Assembly (NCBI GenBank): GCA_963809175.1
Contig: CAWEIK010000001.1
Span: 1 to 64,000 of the forward strand
Direction: 5' to 3'
Source of the DNA: JACCTU01 sp963809175
GTDB lineage: Bacteria; Actinomycetota; Thermoleophilia; Gaiellales; Gaiellaceae
Length of the DNA stretch: 64,000 nt
Of this stretch, positions 54,453 to 63,140 are shown in pieces. The notes under the pieces are model-generated. The model did no database searches. It was not told the origin of the DNA and was given only the letters and a program-made list of their open reading frames with translations. Both the position numbers and the translations under genes were made by a program. Each line of letters begins with the position of its first letter. The first letter of the stretch is position 1.

Positions 54453-55241
54453 CCGAGCGGCTCCTGGCGCGACGAGCGCCCCTCGAACACCGTCACCGTC
54501 TCGAACCCCGCAGCACGAGCGTGCTCGACCGCCGCCTCGAAGTCTCGCCCGACGTTCTCGGCGAGGTGCGCGTCGGACGCGAGCGTGATCTTGCTCGCCC
54601 CGCGCAGCAACGACGCGTCCGGGTACAGCTCGCGGACCGGCTTGTGCAGCCCGGCCGTCGACACCTCGAGCGCGACGCCGTCGAGGGCGTCGATCACCGG
54701 CTGCCAGTCCCAGTCGACACGGTCACCGAAGATCTTGACGACGTCCGGGTGCGCGAGCACGTCGAAGTGTCCGCTGCGCGCCGCCGCCGCGAGCTCGCGC
54801 GTGTAGAGCGCCCAGACCTCCTCCGGCGGATGCTCGCTCCCAGAGCCCCGGCCGGGAGTCGACGGGGAGCCCGTCGATCCAGTGCACCGAGCCGAGCAGG
54901 TAGTCCCACGGATACGGCGCCAGGATCGCCGCGAGCTCGTCCGCGCGGGCGGGAACCCAGTCGACCTCGAGCCCGAGCTTCACCGGAAGCCCGCGGCGCT
55001 TGGCCTCGACGACGACGTCGCAGTACTCGTCGAGGTCGTAACGACACCAGGCGAGCTGGTCCGAGACGTCCCAGATCTCTTCGGTCTGGCGGAAGTAGTA
55101 GACGTGCTCGCTGACGCCGATCTCGTCCACACCACGCTCCAGCGCCCGTTCGACGTAGCGCTCGACCGCCTCGACGCTCTGGTCGGGCTGCTCCGCCCCG
55201 CCCCCGGGAGCCCGGAGATGCATGTGGTAGTCGACGAGCAT
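54449..55241 (-). CDS. PHP-domain histidinol-phosphatase-like hydrolase, one frame break
   Basis: About 263 residues. PHP metal motifs: MLVDYHMHLRAPGGGAEQ, VDEIGVSEHVYYFRQTEEI, LGLEVDWVPARADELAAIL, LLGSVHWIDGLPVDS, FDVLAHPDVVKIFG and ITLASDAHLAENVGRDF. The order matches the HisK/HisJ and related PHP phosphoesterases. One break near 54840 between RPGLWE and EHPPEEVWALY. The substrate is not certain: histidinol phosphate or another small phosphate. It sits between ispD and ispF and is co-translated with ispF. Confidence 0.85.
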
Positions 55242-55327
55242 CGGCCATTCTGCCCCTCGAACGGCAGGCAGCTCGTCGAGTCACCGGCCGCGGCCGCCGA
55301 GCCGCCGCAGCGCCTGTCCCTCGCCGC

Positions 55328-55994
55328 CTAGAGCAGCCGTTCGACGAGCTCGAGGTCGCCCGGCTCGGTCACCTTGAGCAGGTGGTGGTCGCCCTCGACC
55401 ACCGCGACGCGGCCCCCGGCCGCCTCGACGAGCGACGAGCAGTCGGTCGCCTCGCCGACGTCGTCGCCGAGCGCGGCGCGCAGGATGTCGGCCAGGAACG
55501 CCTGCGGCGTCTGCACGGCGACGAGGTCCGCGCGGTCGACGGTCTCGACGACCTCGCCGTCCTTCACGCGCTTGATCGTGTCGGCGACGGGGAGCGCGGG
55601 AACCGCACCGTGGAATCCCTCAGCGAGCGGCTTCAGCACGCGCTCGACCAACTCGTCGCTCACGAGCGGGCGCGCCGCGTCGTGGACGACGATCACCGAC
55701 GCGTCGTCAGGCACCTCGGCGACCGCGGCGCGCACCGACTCGGCCCGCGTGGAGCCGCCGGTGACGCACGCGACGACCTTGCCGGCGCCGAGCTCCTCGG
55801 CAAGCAGGATCGCGGGCTCCTCCCAACCCTCGGGCACGGCGACGACGATCGCGTCGATCCACTCGCACGCCTCGAGCCGCTCGAGCGGCTCGGCGAGCAG
55901 CGGACGGTCGCGCAGGTTCGCGAACGCCTTCGGGCCGGTCCAGCCCGAGCCGCTCGCCGCTTCCTGCAGCGGCGAGCACGGCCCAGACAGACAT
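55328..55994 (-). CDS. ispD: 2-C-methyl-D-erythritol 4-phosphate cytidylyltransferase, frame broken once or twice
   Basis: About 222 residues. CTP-binding start VWAVLAAAGSGERLGLDRP, then KAFANLRDRPLLAEPLERL after a break near 55925, VIVVHDAARPLVSDELVERV, VPALPVADTIKRVKDGEVVE, VQTPQAFLADILRAAL and ATDCSSLVEAAGGRVAVVEG. This is the third MEP step. It is one of several isoprenoid genes in the block. Together with carD, disA and radA it matches the Firmicutes disA-yacL-ispD-ispF order. Confidence 0.92.
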
Positions 55995-56000
55995 GCAGGA

Positions 56001-56540
56001 CTAGCTAGCGGCGGCGGCGGTCTTGGCGCGGGTGGTGCGCTTCTTGCCGCCGTTGGCGCCGACGTTGGACAGGACGTCCTCGAGCCACTCGGCGGCCTCT
56101 TCGGCGTCCATGCCCTTCGCGTACATCAGCTCGGAGGCGAGGATCTTCTTCGCCTTCACGAACATCTGCTTCTCGCCGGTCGACAGACCCTTCTCGTGAT
56201 CCCGGAGCGAGAGGTTCCGAACGACCTCGGCAAGCTCCAGCACGTCGCCGGTCTTCATCTTGTCGCGGTTGTGCTTGAAGCGACGATTCCAGTTCTTCGG
56301 CATCTGCGTGCCGCCGCCCCTGAGCGCCTTCACCACGACCTCGACCATCTTCTCGTCGATCACGGGCCGAAGGCCTACGGCCTCGGCGTTCTCGGCGGGA
56401 ACCTGAACGGTCATGTCGTTGTGGAGGATCCGGATCGTCAGGTAGTCGCGCTTCTGACCCAGCACCTCGCGCGATTCCTTCTTGACAACTGTTCCCGCCC
56501 CGTGATGGGGGTAGACCACCTTCGCGCCGACCTTGAACAA
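56001..56540 (-). CDS. carD: CarD/CdnL-type RNA polymerase-binding regulator
   Basis: 179 residues, intact. The RNA polymerase-interacting domain is FKVGAKVVYPHHGAGTVVKK, KRDYLTIRILHNDMTVQVPA, followed by the helical DNA-binding part NWNRRFKHNRDKMKTGDVLE (with the conserved Trp-Asn-Arg-Arg), LSLRDHEKGLSTGEKQMFVK and a basic tail (GGKKRTTRAKTAAAAS). CarD stabilises the open complex at rRNA and other promoters. TTG 56540 is chosen as start because GGGAGG lies 7 nt upstream; ATG 56570 is possible. A promoter is at 56617-56645. Confidence 0.93.
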   Translation of the reverse strand: MFKVGAKVVYPHHGAGTVVKKESREVLGQKRDYLTIRILHNDMTVQVPAENAEAVGLRPVIDEKMVEVVVKALRGGGTQMPKNWNRRFKHNRDKMKTGDVLELAEVVRNLSLRDHEKGLSTGEKQMFVKAKKILASELMYAKGMDAEEAAEWLEDVLSNVGANGGKKRTTRAKTAAAAS

Positions 56541-56580
56541 GCCGCGTCCTCCCGTTCTGGAATGCCTCATCCGCCAAGAA

Positions 56581-56604
56581 GCCGGCGCTTCGTGCTGCGC
56601 CGGC
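56581..56604. repeat. 8-bp inverted repeat in the carD leader
   Basis: GCCGGCGC (56581-56588) and GCGCCGGC (56597-56604) form a perfect stem with an 8-nt loop. It lies in the untranslated leader of carD between the promoter and the start codon and could affect carD expression or act as a second terminator for disA. Confidence 0.45.
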
Positions 56605-56616
56605 GACAGTTACAGA

Positions 56617-56645
56617 ATCGTAGCATTTCCAGGGGTTTTCGGCAA
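56617..56645 (-). promoter_or_regulatory. Promoter of carD
   Basis: On the minus strand TTGCCG (56645-56640) and TACGAT (56622-56617) are separated by exactly 17 bp. The -35 hexamer is embedded in the perfect hairpin at 56631-56652 that follows disA. This gives carD its own start site independent of the disA transcript. Confidence 0.55.
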
Positions 56646-56652
56646 AACCCCT
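56631..56652 (-). terminator. Perfect stem-loop after disA overlapping the carD promoter
   Basis: AGGGGTTTT (56631-56639), loop CGGC, AAAACCCCT (56644-56652): nine perfect base pairs and a 4-nt loop, 20 nt downstream of the disA stop. The A-T half of the stem gives T-rich bases in the transcript on both strands. It is the likely disA terminator. Confidence 0.6.
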
Positions 56653-56671
56653 GCTCGTTGCGAACTTCGGC

Positions 56672-57824
56672 CTACAGCTGAAGGTATCGGTCGACCAGAT
56701 TGTGCTCCTGGAGACGCCGGAGGCCCTCCCGGATGTCCCTGGCCCGAACGGCCCCCACCCCGTCGACCGCTTCCAGGTCCCGCTGGGATGCCCTGACGAT
56801 CGCCTCGAGGTTCGCCATTTGCTCGACGACGTGCCGGATCACGCTGTCCGGGAGGCGCGGAATGTGCGAGAGGACGCGGTAGCCACGGGGCTGCACCGAG
56901 TGGTCGAGCGGGTTCGTCGTCGCGGGGTAGCCGAGGACTGCGAGGAGCTCGAACTCGAGCAGTTCCTTGTAGGCCAGCTCGGTGAGCGCCTGGAGGCCCC
57001 CGCGCGTGGAGTCGACCCCGCCCTGCCCGTGGTAGTCGTAGACGACGGCGGCCTTCTCGCGCGGGACTTCGCCGACGAGCTCCTCGAGCTGCATCCGGAT
57101 CATCCGCCCCTCGCTGCCGAGCTCCACGCAGGCCCGCTCGATCTCCTCGGCCATCCGCGTCGTCAGCTCGGCGCGCTGGAGGACGACGAGCACGTCGTCG
57201 AGCACGACGGCGTTCTGGAACTCGAGCGCCGTCAGGCGCGTCAGCACGTGATCGAGGCGCTGCCGGTACGTCTCGAGCGTCGCCAGCGCCTGGTTCGTCT
57301 TGGCGAGCACGTCGGCGACCACCTCGAGCTGGTACCGGCGCCTGCCGAGGAACACCGTCACGGTCTCGCGCTGCTGCGAGATCGAGATCACGAGCGCCTC
57401 GGTCTGCTTGGCGACGCGCTCGGCGGTGCGGTGCCGGGTTCCCGTCTCCGACGACGCGATCGTCGGGTCGGGCATCAGTTGGACGTTCGCGTAGGCGAGC
57501 CGGCTGATGTCGGCGCTGACGATGATCGCTCCGTCCATCTTCGAGACCTCGTACAGCAGCTGCGGCGTGAACGGCAGGTTGAGCTTCATCCCGCCGGAGT
57601 AAAGGAACGACAGCTCGTCGGGATCGCCGATCACGATCAGCGCGCCCTCCTTCGAGCGGATGATGTCGTCGATGCCCGCCGCGCAGCTCGGTGCCCGGCG
57701 CGACCTGGGCGATCGCGGCGAGGAGGATCGGGTCACGGCGCTGGTCGACCTCGGCGCGGGTGCGGGGCACGCCGACTTCGGGCGCCCAGCCTGCGCGTTC
57801 AGTCGTCTTGCGCTCTGCGCTCAT
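56672..57824 (-). CDS. disA: Diadenylate cyclase DisA (c-di-AMP synthase), one frame break
   Basis: About 383 residues. N-terminal diadenylate cyclase domain: IIRSKEGALIVIGDPDELSF, the DGA motif YEVSKMDGAIIVSADISRLA and the RHR motif SSETGTRHRTAERVAKQTEA. The central helical spine and a C-terminal helix-hairpin-helix DNA-binding domain follow (VDGVGAVRARDIREGLRRLQ). DisA scans DNA and makes c-di-AMP. One break near 57680. ATG 57824 overlaps the end of radA. The radA-disA pair is conserved between Actinobacteria and Firmicutes. Confidence 0.93.
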
Positions 57825-59149
57825 CAAGCCCTGCTCTCGTCGCTTCCCGCAACGTCTCTACGGTGAGCAAGGCTAGCGTCCCGCGCTCGGTGGTGCCGCT
57901 CGGCACGAGAGCGGTCTTCAACCCGAGCTTCGTGCATTCCTCCAGGCGCCGCTCGGCCTGGGCGGCCGGACGGAGCCGCCCGGTCAGCCCGATCTCGCCG
58001 AACGTGGCGAGCCCTTCGTGCACCGGCTGGCTCTTCGCCGCTGATGCGATCGCGAGCGCGATCGGCAGATCCGCGCCCGGCTCGTCGACGCGCACGCCGC
58101 CGGCGACGTTCACGAAGACGTCCGCCTGACCGAGCGCGAGCCCGGCGTGGCGGGAGAGCACCGCGACGATCATGGCGAGCCGCTTCGGGTCGACGCCGGT
58201 TCCCACGCGGCGCGGCATGGCGAGGTCGGTGGGCGAGACGAGCGCCTGCACCTCGAGCAGGATCGGCCGCGTGCCTTCCGAGCGCGCAGGCGACGGCGCT
58301 GCCCGGCTCGCCGGCGACGGTGCGCCCGAAGAGCTCCGACGGATCGGGAACGCCGACGAGGCCGGCGCCGGTCATCTCGAAGACGCCGAGCTCGTTCGTC
58401 GAGCCGAAGCGGTTCTTGGTCGCACGCAGCACGCGGTGCGCGTGGTACCGGTCGCCCTCGAACTGGAGCACGCAGTCGACGAGATGCTCGAGCACGCGCG
58501 GGCCCGCGACGGCCCCGTCCTTCGTCACGTGGCCGACGAGGATCGTCGCGACGCCCGACTCCTTGGCGACGCGGAGCAGTCGCGAGGCCGCCTCGCGCAC
58601 CTGCGCGACCGAGCCGGGCGCGGACCCGAGCTCCGACGAGTAGAGCGTCTGCACGGAGTCGATCACGCAGACGTCGGGCCGCTCGCGCTCGAGCGTCGCG
58701 CACACGGTCTCGAGCTCGGTCTCCGCGAGGATCTCGACCTGCTCCGCGCCGCCGAGCCGCTGCGCGCGAAGCTTCACCTGCGCGGTGGACTCCTCGCCGG
58801 TGACGAGCAGCGCGCGCCGGTCGACCGAGATCGCGCTCAGCGCGGAGAGCAGCAGCGTGGACTTGCCGACCCCGGGCTCGCCGCCGACCAGGACGAGCGA
58901 TGCGGGGACGAGCCCGCCGCCGAGCACGCGGTCGAGCTCGGGCACGCCGGTGCTGATGCGCTCTGCCTCCTGGACGTCGACGTCGACGAGCCGCAGGAGC
59001 GGTTTCGCACGTGCCGCCGCGGCTCGCACCTCGGGCGGCGCCTCCTCGACCAGGCTTCCGAACGTGCCGCAGCCGGGGCACTTGCCGAACCAGCGCCCGG
59101 CCGAATAGCCGCACTCCGAGCACGCGTAGACCGTCGCCGCCTTCGCCAC
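57799..59149 (-). CDS. radA: DNA repair protein RadA (Sms), frame broken once
   Basis: About 450 residues. N-terminal zinc finger YACSECGYSAGRWFGKCPGC; Walker A LVLVGGEPGVGKSTLLLSAL; RadA-specific KNRFGSTNELGVFEMTGAGL; C-terminal Lon-like domain (FVNVAGGVRVDEPGADLPIA). It is a RecA-related helicase that processes recombination intermediates. One break near 58290. The most conserved frame ends at 57799, overlapping disA by 26 nt. GTG 59149 gives VAKAATVYACSECG. Confidence 0.93.
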
Positions 59150-59186
59150 TCGCCCACCGTAACCGCCGCGCAGGACGGTCACGGTG

Positions 59187-60092
59187 TCAGCTCTGTGCCG
59201 ATTCGAGCACAGGCGTCCGCTGTGTCACCGACGCCACGATCAGGCCGGCGAGGATGCAGGCCGCCCCCAGGAGCTGCGCCTGCGACGGCGTCTCGTCGAG
59301 GAGCAGCGCCGCAAAGAGGACCGCGCAGAGCGGCTGGAAGGTCAGCATCACCGAGCTCAGCGCCGCGGGCAGGCGCGGGAGCGAGATCGTGATCAGCAGC
59401 CAGCCGAAGACCTGCGAGCTGAGCGCGAGCACGATCAGCCAACCGGTCGCACCGAGCGACGGCGTCAGGTCGAGGTCGCCGGTGATCGCGCCGTAGACGC
59501 CGCAGCCGATGGCCGACGCCAGCGTGGCGTCGAAGAGCGGACCGGCGCCTGCGCAGGTCACCGCCTGCCTCGCGCAGCGCGAGCAGAAACCCCGAGTAGG
59601 CGACGCCGGTCAGCACCCCGAAGACCGCGCCGAGCGCGGGGTTCGCGCCGTACGCGCCGTCTCGAAGATGCCCGAGATCAGGATCACCCCCACGCCGACG
59701 ATCGGGATCGACGCGAGCGCGGCACGCGGCGGCCGCTCTCCGAGCACGGCCCAGGCGAGCACCGCGACCAGCACGACCTGCGTGTTCCCGAGCACGGTCG
59801 CGAGGCCCGCCCCGACCTGCTCGATCGCGTGGTGCCAGAGGATCAGGTCGGCCGCGAAGAACACCCCCGCCCCCCACGCGATCAACCGCGCCCGGCGTGG
59901 GCGCGGGCCGAAGCGCCGGTCCTCCAGCCAGGCGATGAGCCAGAGCGGCGGCAGCGCCCAGAGACAGCGGAAGAACGCGCCGGTGCTCGGGGAGACCTCG
60001 GAGTACCGGTAGAGGATCGCCGAGAACGAGATCGCGAGCGCTCCCGCGAGCACGAGCGGGATCGGTCGCCGGCCGAGCGCCGTCGCGGGCAC
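59187..60092 (-). CDS. EamA/DMT-family transporter, frame broken
   Basis: About 300 residues and ten predicted helices in two EamA repeats. First repeat: LVLAGALAISFSAILYRYSE, FFRCLWALPPLWLIAWLEDR, VLGNTQVVLVAVLAWAVLGE. Second repeat: ALGAVFGVLTGVAYSGFLLAL, FGWLLITISLPRLPAALSSV, MLTFQPLCAVLFAALLLDET. Breaks near 59660 and 59560. It exports or imports a small metabolite; which one is unknown. It is an insertion in the otherwise conserved clpC-radA interval. Confidence 0.82.
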
Positions 60093-60135
60093 CCCCGGGT
60101 TCTACCGGGAAGCTTCTCGCTGCGAGTCCGGAAAC

Positions 60136-60163
60136 GAAAAAGCGGGCCGCCACATCGCCCGCT
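60136..60163 (-). terminator. Rho-independent terminator downstream of clpC
   Basis: On the minus strand AGCGGGC (60163-60157) pairs with GCCCGCT (60147-60141) around a 9-nt loop and is followed by TTTTT. This is the clearest intrinsic terminator in the window. It lies 260 nt after the clpC stop, so the clpC transcript has a long 3' end or a separate RNA ends here. Confidence 0.75.
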
Positions 60164-60421
60164 CTCTCGCTTCGTCGGGGGCGCCCGCCGCATCGGCGCC
60201 CCGTTGTTCAATCTGGAAGGAGTCTCCCACGGGGGCTCGGTTGATTCCTCCCCCTTTCGCTGATTCACTCGTTCGGTTCACTTTCTCACCCACATGGGGT
60301 AGGCGCGACGCGAAAACCTGTCGCACAGTGAGGCCAGCGAGAGTAGAGGGGGGCCGCAGCCCACTCTCTCGCGGCAGACGGCGGCTCGGGACTACCCGGG
60401 TCGCCGTCGATGTTTCCGGGC
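60164..60421. other. 258-nt structured region without a protein gene
   Basis: No credible coding frame is seen between clpC and the terminator. On the minus strand several hairpins can form, including GGGGG...CCCCC around 60225-60250 and GGGGCGCC...GGCGCCCC around 60175-60200, followed by the intrinsic terminator. It may be an extended clpC 3' UTR or a small RNA gene. No promoter was identified with confidence. Confidence 0.4.
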
Positions 60422-62938
60422 CTAGTCTTCCGAGCTGTGCTCGGGCTCTGCGGGAGCCTCGGGCGGCACGGTGACCGCTTCGACCGACATCGACCCGGGG
60501 ATGATCGTGATGTCGACCTCCTCCGTGTCGCCCTTGCGCGCGACGAGGATCGTCGACCCGGCCTCGAGCGAGCGGCCGAGCACGAAGTCGGCGAGCGGGT
60601 CCTCGATGTGGCGCTGGATCGCGCGACGCAGCGGCCGGGCGCCCATCGCCGGGTCGTAGCCCTTGTCGACGAGCAACTCCCTCGCTTCGTCGGTGAGCTC
60701 GATCGTCACCTCGTGCAGCGCCATCTGCTCGCGCAGCCGGCGCAGCATCAGTTCGACGATCACGAGGATCTCTTCCTTGGTCAGCTTGTGGAAGACGATC
60801 ACCTCGTCGATTCGGTTCAGGAGCTCCGGGCGGAAGACTTTCTTCAGCTCGCCCATGATCCGTGACTTCATCTCGTCGTAGGAGAGGCCGACCTCGTCGC
60901 CGATCGAGAAGCCGAGCGTCTGGTTCTTCGAGATCGTGGCCGCGCCGATGTTCGACGTCATGATCACGATCGTGTTGCGGAAGTCGACCTTGCGGCCCTG
61001 CGAGTCCGTGAGCTTCCCGTCCTCGAGGATCTGCAGGAGGATGTTGAACACGTCCGGGTGCGCCTTCTCGACCTCGTCGAGCACGACGACCGAGTACGGC
61101 TTCCGGCGCACGGCCTCGGTGAGCTGGCCGCCCTCGTCGTAGCCGATGTAGCCGGGCGGCGAGCCGACGAGCCGCGACACGGAGTGCTTCTCCATGTACT
61201 CCGACATGTCGAGCTTGATCATCGCGTCCTCGTCGCCGAAGAGGAACTCTGCGAGCGTGCGCGCGAGCTCCGTCTTCCCGACGCCGGACGGCCCGAGGAA
61301 GATGAAGGAGCCGGTCGGCCGCTTCGGGTCCTTGATCCCGGCGCGCGCGCGACGGATCGCCTTGGAGACGGAGACGATCGCCTCCTGCTGGCCGACGAGG
61401 CGCTTGTGCAGCTCCTCCTCCATCCGCACCAGTCGCGCCGACTCCGCCTCGGTCAGCTTGAAGACCGGGATGCCCGTCCACATCGAGACGATGTCGGCGA
61501 TCTCCTCCTCGCCGATCTCCGGCTGCTCCTCGGCCTCGGCCGACGAGCGCCACTGATCCTCGAGCTCGCGCTTCTTCTGCGTCAGCTTGCGCTCCTTGTC
61601 GCGCAGCGACGCGGCCTTCTCGAACTCCTGGTTCTCGATCGAGTCTTCCTTGTCCTTGCGGACCTTCTCGATCTCCTCCTCGAGCTCGCGATAGCGCGGC
61701 GGGGCGCTCATCGTCTTGATGCGCATGCGGGACGCGGCTTCGTCGATGAGGTCGATCGCCTTGTCGGGCAGGTGCCGGTCCTGGATGTAGCGGTCTGCGA
61801 GCACCGCTGCGGCCTCGAGCGCCTCGTCGGTGATCTTCACGCGGTGGTGCGCCTCGTAACGGTCGCGTAGGCCGCGCAGGATCTGCACGCTGTCGTCGGT
61901 CGACGGCTCGTCGACACGGATCTGCTGGAAGCGGCGCTCGAGCGCGGCGTCGCGCTCCAGGTACTTGCGGTACTCGTCGAGCGTCGTGGCGCCGATCGTC
62001 TGCAGCTCGCCGCGGGCGAGCGCGGGCTTCAAGATCGACGCTGCGTCGATCGCGCCCTCGGCCGCGCCGGCGCCGACGAGGTTGTGGAGCTCGTCGATGA
62101 ACAGGATGATGTCGCCGCGCTGGGTGATCTCCTTCATCACCTTCTTCAGGCGCTCCTCGAACTCGCCGCGGTACTTCGACCCGGCGACGAGCGCCGCGAG
62201 GTCGAGCGTGTAGATCTGCTTGCCCTTGAGCAGCTCCGGCACCTGGCCGCCCGAGATGCGCGCCGCGAGGCCCTCGACGACGGCGGTCTTGCCGACGCCG
62301 GGCTCGCCGATCAGCACCGGGTTGTTCTTCGTGCGGCGCGACAGGATCTGCATCACGCGCTCGATCTCGGTCTGCCGGCCGACGACCGGGTCGAGCTTGC
62401 CCTCGGCCGCGAGCTTGGTCAGGTTGCGGCCGAACTGGTCGAGCAGCTTCGAGCTCTTCGACTTCTCGCCCGGGCGCGCCGCCGCCCGCCCTGCCGTCGG
62501 CCGGGCCCTGAGAGCATGCGGATGATCTCGTTGCGAATCTTCTCGGCGTCCGCGTCGAAGTCGAGCAGGATCCGCGCTGCGACGCCTTCGTTCTCGCGGA
62601 CGAGGCCGAGCAGGATGTGCTCGGTGCCGATGTAGTTGTGGCCGAGCGAGAGCGCCTCGCGCAGCGCAAGCTCGAGCACCTTCTTCGCGCGCGGCGTGAA
62701 CGGGATCTGCCCGGTCGTGACCTCGTCGCCCTGGCCGACGATCCGCGCCACCTGCGCCGCGGACCTCCTCGACGGTGATGTCGAGCGACTCGAGACACGC
62801 GGCGGCGAGGCCCTCCTCCTCGCGGAGGAGCCCCAGCAGGATGTGCTCGGTGCCGATGTAGTTGTGCTTGAGGGCGCGCGCCTCGTCCTGGGCCAGTACG
62901 ACCACCTGACGCGCCCGCTCGGTGAAACGCTCGAACAA
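60422..62938 (-). CDS. clpC: ATP-dependent Clp protease ATPase subunit ClpC, two frame breaks
   Basis: About 838 residues. Two N-terminal Clp_N repeats (ERARQVVVLAQDEARALKHN; LGHNYIGTEHILLGLVRENE), first AAA domain (LIGEPGVGKTAVVEGLAARI, IILFIDELHNLVGAG), the UVR-containing middle domain (EEEIEKVRKDKEDSIENQEF), second AAA domain (FIFLGPSGVGKTELARTLAE, VVVLDEVEKAHPDVFNILLQ) and the C-terminal D2 end with GYDPAMGARPLRRAIQRHIE. It unfolds substrates for ClpP. Breaks near 62760 and 62490. TTG 62938 is the start (LFERFTERARQ). It opens the conserved block that ends with sigH. Confidence 0.93.
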   Translation of the reverse strand: MFERFTERARQVVVLAQDEARALKHNYIGTEHILLGLLREEEGLAAACLESLDITVEEVRGAGGADRRPGRRGHDRADPVHAAREEGARACAARGALARPQLHRHRAHPARPRPRERRRRSADPARLRRGRREDSQRDHPHALRARPTAGRAAARPGEKSKSSKLLDQFGRNLTKLAAEGKLDPVVGRQTEIERVMQILSRRTKNNPVLIGEPGVGKTAVVEGLAARISGGQVPELLKGKQIYTLDLAALVAGSKYRGEFEERLKKVMKEITQRGDIILFIDELHNLVGAGAAEGAIDAASILKPALARGELQTIGATTLDEYRKYLERDAALERRFQQIRVDEPSTDDSVQILRGLRDRYEAHHRVKITDEALEAAAVLADRYIQDRHLPDKAIDLIDEAASRMRIKTMSAPPRYRELEEEIEKVRKDKEDSIENQEFEKAASLRDKERKLTQKKRELEDQWRSSAEAEEQPEIGEEEIADIVSMWTGIPVFKLTEAESARLVRMEEELHKRLVGQQEAIVSVSKAIRRARAGIKDPKRPTGSFIFLGPSGVGKTELARTLAEFLFGDEDAMIKLDMSEYMEKHSVSRLVGSPPGYIGYDEGGQLTEAVRRKPYSVVVLDEVEKAHPDVFNILLQILEDGKLTDSQGRKVDFRNTIVIMTSNIGAATISKNQTLGFSIGDEVGLSYDEMKSRIMGELKKVFRPELLNRIDEVIVFHKLTKEEILVIVELMLRRLREQMALHEVTIELTDEARELLVDKGYDPAMGARPLRRAIQRHIEDPLADFVLGRSLEAGSTILVARKGDTEEVDITIIPGSMSVEAVTVPPEAPAEPEHSSED

Positions 62939-63140
62939 GGTCTCAAGATGGTAGCGGAGGGTACGGCGGCAGCCGAGCGCGCCCTGGAGGCGCCCTGACG
63001 GGGTCGGCCGCTCGGTTTTCGACGGGTCGGATCCGGAAAATGGGAGCCGGACGGCGTCTGCGGCGACGGGACTTCACCGTCGTGAAGGTCCTCCCCCTGC
63101 CGTTGCCGCGGCGTCGCCTTCAGGCGCGGGATCTACCCGG
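62939..63140. other. Intergenic region upstream of clpC
   Basis: About 200 nt with no supported gene. It holds the clpC promoter region on the minus strand and the end of the sugar transferase unit. A weak hairpin (CTTCAC-CGTC-GTGAAG near 63073-63088) could terminate the sugar transferase transcript. I see no HspR/HAIR or CtsR-like repeat by eye. Confidence 0.4.

Noticed and set aside
60102..62798. An 898-codon frame overlapping clpC on the same strand
   Set aside because: It is an out-of-frame reading of clpC; the conserved ClpC motifs lie in the other frame.
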